Source: Saccharopolyspora elongata (GTDB taxonomy: Bacteria; Actinomycetota; Actinomycetes; Mycobacteriales; Pseudonocardiaceae). From it: a DNA stretch of 64,000 bases. The notes below the pieces were generated by a model that was given only the letters and a program-made list of their open reading frames with translations, was not told the origin of the DNA and did not search any database. Position 1 is the stretch's first letter; each line of letters starts with the position of its first letter. The position numbers and the translations under genes are program-made. Of this stretch, positions 60,031-64,000 are shown piece by piece. The stretch spans positions 124,001-188,000 of the forward strand of contig NZ_SMKW01000006.1 of assembly GCF_004348985.1 (NCBI RefSeq). Direction: 5' to 3'.

Positions 60031-61523
60031 GCGGACACCTCCCGGGTGCGGATCCGGGCGCTCGCCCGGTCGAGTTCGTGGGTGAGTTCGGCCTCCGACA
60101 CCGGCATCAGCCGGCCGTCGTCGACCACGACGCTGCCGCCGCGCAGCAGCCGCTCCAGCTTCGGCAGGCGGCCGAGCACCAGGGCGGCCACCGGGTCGGC
60201 GATGCCCGTGTGGTCGATGCCGCCGAGCCGCCAGACCGCGATGTCGGCGAGCTTCCCGTGCTCCAGCGAACCCAGCTCGTCGTCGCGGCCGAGGCACCGC
60301 GCGCCGCCGCGGGTGGCGAGCCGCAGCGCGTCGCGGACCGACAGCGCCTCCGGCCCGTAGCGGGCGCGGGCGGTCAGCAGGGCCTGGTGCATCTCCTCGC
60401 CGAGGCCGCCGGCCTCGTTGGAGGCGACCCCGTCGACCCCCAGTCCGACGGGGGCACCGGCGTCCAGCAGCGGCCGCACCGGCGCGATCCCGGCGCCGAG
60501 CCGGCCGTTGGAGGTGGGGCAGTGCGCCGCGCCGGTGCCGGTCTCGCCGAGCCGGGCGATGCCCTCCTCGGACAGGTGGATCGTGTGCGCCAGCCACACG
60601 TCCGGCCCGAGCCAGCCCAGGTCGTCGGCGTACTCGACCGGCGTGCGGCCGTACTCGGCCCGGCACTGCTCCTCCTCGTCGGTGGTCTCGGCGAGGTGGG
60701 TGTGCAGCCGGACCCCGTTGCGGCGCGCCAACTCCGCGGCCTGGCGCATCAGGTCGGTGCTGACCGAGAACGGCGAGCACGGCCCCACCGCGACGCGCAC
60801 CTGCGCGCCCGGGTTCGGGTCGTGGAACCGGTCGATCGCCTCCTGGGTGCCGGCCAGCGCGGCGTCGAGGTCCTCGACGACCGAGTCCGGCGGCAGGCCG
60901 CCGTGCGAGCGGCCCCGGTCCATCGAGCCGCGCACCGCGTGCAGCCGCACGCCGATCCGCTCGGCCGCCGCGACCACGGCGCCGAACACGTCGCCGCCGC
61001 CGCGCGGGAAGACGTAGTGGTGGTCGGCGGCGGTGGTGCAGCCGGACAGGGCCATCCGGGCCAGGCCCGCCGACGCGGCGGCGTGCGTGATCTCCTCGTC
61101 GATGCCCGCCCAGACCGGGTACAGCTCGGTCAACCAGCCGAACAGCGTCGCGTCCGCCGCGTAGCCGCGGGTGGCCCACTGGTACAGGTGGTGGTGGGTG
61201 TTGATCAGGCCGGGAGTGACCAGGCAGCCGGACGCATCGATGCGCCGTACCGGGCCCTGCTGGGCCGGCGCGGAACCGGGGCCGACCGCGACGATGCGGT
61301 CACCCTCGACGACGACGTGGCCCTCGCCGAACTCGGTGCCCGAGTCGTCGACGGTGACCACGGTGCCGCCCTCGATGATGACAGTCCCGCCTCTCCGCGA
61401 TTCACAGCGGTGGTCGCGTTCGGGATTGATCTCGCGTTCGGCGGTTTCTTGTGGCTGGGTTGCGTCACGGTCCCCTGAGGTGCGGTTGGGAGGGGGTGGG
61501 GTTGACGCAGGGTTGCTGCTCAT
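60027..61523 (-). CDS. 8-oxoguanine deaminase-like amidohydrolase
   Basis: 498-residue metal-dependent amidohydrolase of the AtzB/TrzN/SsnA group. The metal ligands are in TPGLINTHHHLYQW, the His of VRLHTHLAETTDEE, and GLGVDGVASNEAG. Relatives beside xanthine dehydrogenase genes are 8-oxoguanine deaminases, which is the inferred role; guanine deaminase or chlorotriazine hydrolase activity is possible. A 47-residue Pro/Arg/Glu-rich extension precedes the usual start of the fold (GTVIIEGGTVVTVDD), and no better start is available. It overlaps both neighbours. Confidence 0.88.
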   Translation of the reverse strand: MSSNPASTPPPPNRTSGDRDATQPQETAEREINPERDHRCESRRGGTVIIEGGTVVTVDDSGTEFGEGHVVVEGDRIVAVGPGSAPAQQGPVRRIDASGCLVTPGLINTHHHLYQWATRGYAADATLFGWLTELYPVWAGIDEEITHAAASAGLARMALSGCTTAADHHYVFPRGGGDVFGAVVAAAERIGVRLHAVRGSMDRGRSHGGLPPDSVVEDLDAALAGTQEAIDRFHDPNPGAQVRVAVGPCSPFSVSTDLMRQAAELARRNGVRLHTHLAETTDEEEQCRAEYGRTPVEYADDLGWLGPDVWLAHTIHLSEEGIARLGETGTGAAHCPTSNGRLGAGIAPVRPLLDAGAPVGLGVDGVASNEAGGLGEEMHQALLTARARYGPEALSVRDALRLATRGGARCLGRDDELGSLEHGKLADIAVWRLGGIDHTGIADPVAALVLGRLPKLERLLRGGSVVVDDGRLMPVSEAELTHELDRASARIRTREVSA

Positions 61524-62005
61524 GAGTGAGCCTTGCCCGATGTCGTCTTCTTCTTGGCGGCGAGCCGGACAGCATCCATGATTTTCTCGTAACCGGTGCA
61601 GCGGCACAGGTTCCCGGCCAGCGACTCGCGGATCTCCGCGTCGGACGGGTCCGGCTTCCGGTTCAGCAGGTCGTGCGTCTGCACGAGCAGGCCCGGCGTG
61701 CAGAAGCCGCACTGCACGGCGCCGGCTTCGACGAACGCCTCCTGCACCTCGTCCAGCTTCTCGCCGTCGGCGAGGCCTTCCACGGTGCGCACCTCGCGGC
61801 CCTCGGCCTGCCCGGCCGCGATCAGGCACGAACAGGCTGGCACACCGTCCATGTAGACCGTGCAGGAACCGCATTCGCCCTGCTCGCAAGCGTTCTTCGA
61901 GCCCGGCAGGCCCAGCCGCTCGCGCAGCACGTACAGCAGGCTCTCGCCCTCCCACACGCCGTCGGCCTCGTGCGGTTGTCCGTTGACGGTGAACTTCAGG
62001 CGCAT
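61520..62005 (-). CDS. Xanthine dehydrogenase, 2Fe-2S subunit
   Basis: 161-residue iron-sulfur subunit. The plant-type cluster is ligated by Cys 40, 45, 48 and 60 (CEQGECGSC and C), and the second cluster by Cys 99, 102, 134 and 136 (CGFC, CRC). It passes electrons from the molybdenum subunit to the FAD subunit. ATG 62005 overlaps the FAD-subunit gene by 10 bases, and its stop overlaps the amidohydrolase start. Confidence 0.95.
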   Translation of the reverse strand: MRLKFTVNGQPHEADGVWEGESLLYVLRERLGLPGSKNACEQGECGSCTVYMDGVPACSCLIAAGQAEGREVRTVEGLADGEKLDEVQEAFVEAGAVQCGFCTPGLLVQTHDLLNRKPDPSDAEIRESLAGNLCRCTGYEKIMDAVRLAAKKKTTSGKAHS

Positions 62006-62865
62006 TCCTGCCTCCCGGAACAGTGGTCGTCCCAGACCCAGGACAGGGTCCGGCGGGCCATCACGGCCAGCGCGTGGCGGCGGTAGTCGGCGGTGCCGCG
62101 CACGTCGTCGATCGGCGACGCGGCCTGCGCGACCAGCTCGCCGAAGCGGCGGGCCACCGACTCCTCCAACGGCCGCCGCTGCTCCCAGTCGAGCTCGGCG
62201 CTCAGGAACTCCTCGGCAGCTAGCGCGCGCAGCGGCGTTGGGGCGGCCGAGCCGATCCCGGTGCCGACCTGCTTGCGGTCTGGGTGCAGCGCGATCGCGA
62301 AGGTGCACACCGCGATGACCATCGCGTTGCGGGTGCCGACCTTGGAGAACTGCTGCGCGCCGGTCGCCGGGGCGATGTGCACGGCGGCGATCAGCTCGTC
62401 CTCGGCCAGCGCGTTGCGCTTGACGCCGGTGAAGAACTCCGTCGCCGGGATCAGCCGCTTGCCGCGCACCGACTCGACCTCGATCCGCGCGTCGGAGGCC
62501 AGCAGCGGCGGGTGGCCGTCGCCGGCGGGCGAGGCGGAGCCGAGGTTGCCGCCGAGGGTGCCGCGGTTGCGGATCTGCGGCGAGCCGACGGTGCGGCTGG
62601 CGATGGCCAGGCCCGGCACCCGGTCGCCGAGCTCGGTGATCAGGTCGGTGTAGGGCAGGCCCGCGCCGATGCGCAGCTCCCCGTCCGCCTCGGACCAGCC
62701 GGTCAGCTCCGGGACGCCGGTGAGGTCGAGCAGCGTGCTGGGGCGGCGGTGATCGAAGTTGATCTCGACCATCACGTCGGTGCCGCCGGCGATCGGCGTC
62801 GCATCCGGATGCGCGGCCTTGGCTTCGAGCGCCTCCCGCCACGAGGCGGGGCGGAGGAATTCCAC
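61996..62865 (-). CDS. Xanthine dehydrogenase, FAD-binding subunit
   Basis: 289-residue FAD subunit (CoxM-like). PIAGGTDVMVEI and SPQIRNRGTLGGNLGSASPAGD are the FAD-binding loops, with a C-terminal CO_deh_flav_C domain. The GTG at 62865 gives the standard N-terminus MEFLRPASW. It is the first gene of the operon FAD-FeS-amidohydrolase-Mo and is divergent from pucR. Confidence 0.94.
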   Translation of the reverse strand: MEFLRPASWREALEAKAAHPDATPIAGGTDVMVEINFDHRRPSTLLDLTGVPELTGWSEADGELRIGAGLPYTDLITELGDRVPGLAIASRTVGSPQIRNRGTLGGNLGSASPAGDGHPPLLASDARIEVESVRGKRLIPATEFFTGVKRNALAEDELIAAVHIAPATGAQQFSKVGTRNAMVIAVCTFAIALHPDRKQVGTGIGSAAPTPLRALAAEEFLSAELDWEQRRPLEESVARRFGELVAQAASPIDDVRGTADYRRHALAVMARRTLSWVWDDHCSGRQECA

Positions 62866-63104
62866 GGTTGTACTCCTTGTCACGGCCGGTGAAAAGGTGT
62901 GAGTCAGTACACAGCCGGGGAGCAGTCGGTGACTAGCGGTGGAAGGCCCGAAAAAGCCTTTCGGTGGGCGGACGGGAGTTGTATGTTTCTCCAAACGCGC
63001 GGAGCCGCGGTGCGCCGTTCGGGCCATCCCGCCGAAACATCGCGGAGCTCCGCACCGGGAACAGGTGGCTGCCTCGCGCCGGCAGCGGGATCCGAGGTGC
63101 GCAG
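62866..63104. promoter_or_regulatory. Divergent promoter region of the purine operon and pucR-like gene
   Basis: 239 bases between the two starts. It contains AAGGC-N8-GCCTT near 62952-62969; otherwise no clear dyad is seen. By family practice the PucR protein would bind here, but I cannot point to its site. Confidence 0.4.
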
Positions 63105-64000
63105 GTGCAGCTGAACGACCTTCTCGCCGATCCGGAACTCGGACTGGTGCTGCTCAACGGCGCGGAGGAGATGGCCCGCCCGGTCCGCGGCGTCTACATC
63201 ACCGACCTGCTGGATCCCCGGCGCTACCTGCACGGCGGCGAGCTGGTGCTCAGCGGCCTGATGTGGCGCAACGAGCCGGCCGATTCGGAGGCGTTCGTCG
63301 CCGCGCTGGTCGACGCCGGGGTGGCGGGTCTCGCCGCGGGCACCGCGCGCCTCGGTCACGCCCCGCCGGACCTGGTCGAAGCGTGCCGACGGCACGGCCT
63401 GCCCGCCTTCGAGGTGCCGCTGACGGTCAGCTTCAACACGCTCGCCGACCGCATCCAGCGCCGCTCCGCTCCGCGCCGCGAGCTGGTCTCCGCGGTCGCC
63501 GGCGGCGCCGACCTCGACCAGGTGCTGCGGATGGCGGCCGACGAGCTCGGCACCGACTGCTGGGTGCTGTCCGCGGCTGGCTGGATCGTCGGCGGCACCG
63601 CCGACCTGCCGGAGGAAACCCGCTGCGCGGCGCTGCGCGAGTTCGCGACCGGCCGCCTCCCGCGCACCGTGCGGCCGGGCGACGCGCACGTGCTGTGGCC
63701 GGTGGAGTCCGGCATCGAGCCGCCCGCTGCCGGCTGGTTCGTGCTGGCGCGCGGCGACGTCGCCGACTGGGACGAGGAGAAGGAAGCCATCGCCACCGAC
63801 CTGAGCACGGTCGTGGCGCTGCTGCGCGCGCGGGTGGACGAGGCCCGCCGGATCGCGGGCCGCTCGGTGGAAGCGGCCCTGCGGCGGCTGCTCGACGGCA
63901 CCTCCACGCAGGCCGAGGTCGCGGCGCGGCTGGAGACCGCGGGACTGCCGACCGACGAGCCGCTGCGGGCGGTCGCGCTCAGCGTCGGCGACCCGGCCGA
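63105..64000 (+). CDS. PucR-family purine catabolism regulator (partial, runs off the window)
   Basis: At least 298 residues with no stop before the window ends. The N-terminal PucR domain is visible ([49 protein letters not shown]). It is followed by a GAF-like middle region (GADLDQVLRMAADELGTDCWVL) and the start of the usual RSVEAALRRLLDG segment. The C-terminal HTH_30 should lie beyond 64000. The GTG at 63105 with GAGG upstream is preferred. It is divergent from the xanthine dehydrogenase operon, which it probably controls. Confidence 0.88.
   Translation, partial: MQLNDLLADPELGLVLLNGAEEMARPVRGVYITDLLDPRRYLHGGELVLSGLMWRNEPADSEAFVAALVDAGVAGLAAGTARLGHAPPDLVEACRRHGLPAFEVPLTVSFNTLADRIQRRSAPRRELVSAVAGGADLDQVLRMAADELGTDCWVLSAAGWIVGGTADLPEETRCAALREFATGRLPRTVRPGDAHVLWPVESGIEPPAAGWFVLARGDVADWDEEKEAIATDLSTVVALLRARVDEARRIAGRSVEAALRRLLDGTSTQAEVAARLETAGLPTDEPLRAVALSVGDPA

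Overview
This window is chromosomal DNA from a very GC-rich actinomycete. It most resembles a Pseudonocardiaceae genome such as Saccharopolyspora. The grounds are frequent GTG starts, many ATGA start/stop overlaps, two XRE-DUF5753/DUF397 gene sets, actinobacterial DnaA-box motifs (TTGTCCACA) and a cysM-to-rdgB gene order like that of Mycobacterium tuberculosis Rv1336-Rv1341. The genus is inference; there is no rRNA or marker search behind it.

Layout. 0.1-6.5 kb: conserved core block cysM, rhomboid protease, murI, a metallo-beta-lactamase-fold protein of the Rv1339 type, rph and rdgB, with an SMP-30 protein and a GNAT gene inserted. 6.6-9.0 kb: accessory block with two unassigned overlapping ORFs divergent from an XRE regulator and two DUF397 genes; a second XRE/DUF397 pair is at 16.6-17.7 kb. 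9.2-23.5 kb: lipoprotein L,D-transpeptidase, MOSC protein, a frameshifted carotenoid oxygenase, TauE/SafE exporter, peroxiredoxin, PoxB-like enzyme, two membrane PH-domain proteins, a GT39-type glycosyltransferase and a two-component system. 24-43.6 kb: secreted trypsin-like protease, type-2 ileS, psuG, and several regulator/enzyme pairs that share divergent promoters with clear operator dyads (MarR/extradiol dioxygenase, TetR/NAD(P)-binding protein, HxlR/RibD-like reductase), plus a large secreted penicillin-acylase-family enzyme. 43.6-49 kb: a rearranged stretch where a TnpB element sits between a 5' fragment of a CoA-transferase gene and a 3' fragment of a lysR gene, followed by an intact MHS-family transporter and a truncated FAD monooxygenase. 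49-54.5 kb: epoxide hydrolase, MarR and an EEP-family hydrolase, an odd tRNA with anticodon UAG, and small proteins. 54.6-64 kb: a purine-catabolism island with a MocA-like protein, AzgA-type purine permease, guanine deaminase, three xanthine-dehydrogenase subunits, an 8-oxoguanine-deaminase-like amidohydrolase and a divergent PucR regulator that runs off the right end.

How they fit together. In the purine island the permease imports bases, guanine deaminase yields xanthine, and the Mo/FeS/FAD dehydrogenase oxidises it with molybdenum cofactor probably matured with MocA; PucR is the likely regulator. The CoA-transferase fragment, lysR fragment and transporter look like the remains of one catabolic locus: the promoters of the first and last share a LysR-type dyad and a second box at identical spacing.

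The most unusual feature is the intergenic DNA. It holds at least three families of inverted-repeat elements: about fifteen AT-rich TTTC-N4-GAAA hairpins, four or five copies of a GCTATRGC-centred hairpin, and large nested hairpins near 52.5 kb. Two of the AT-rich copies are built into a composite element carrying paired DnaA boxes.
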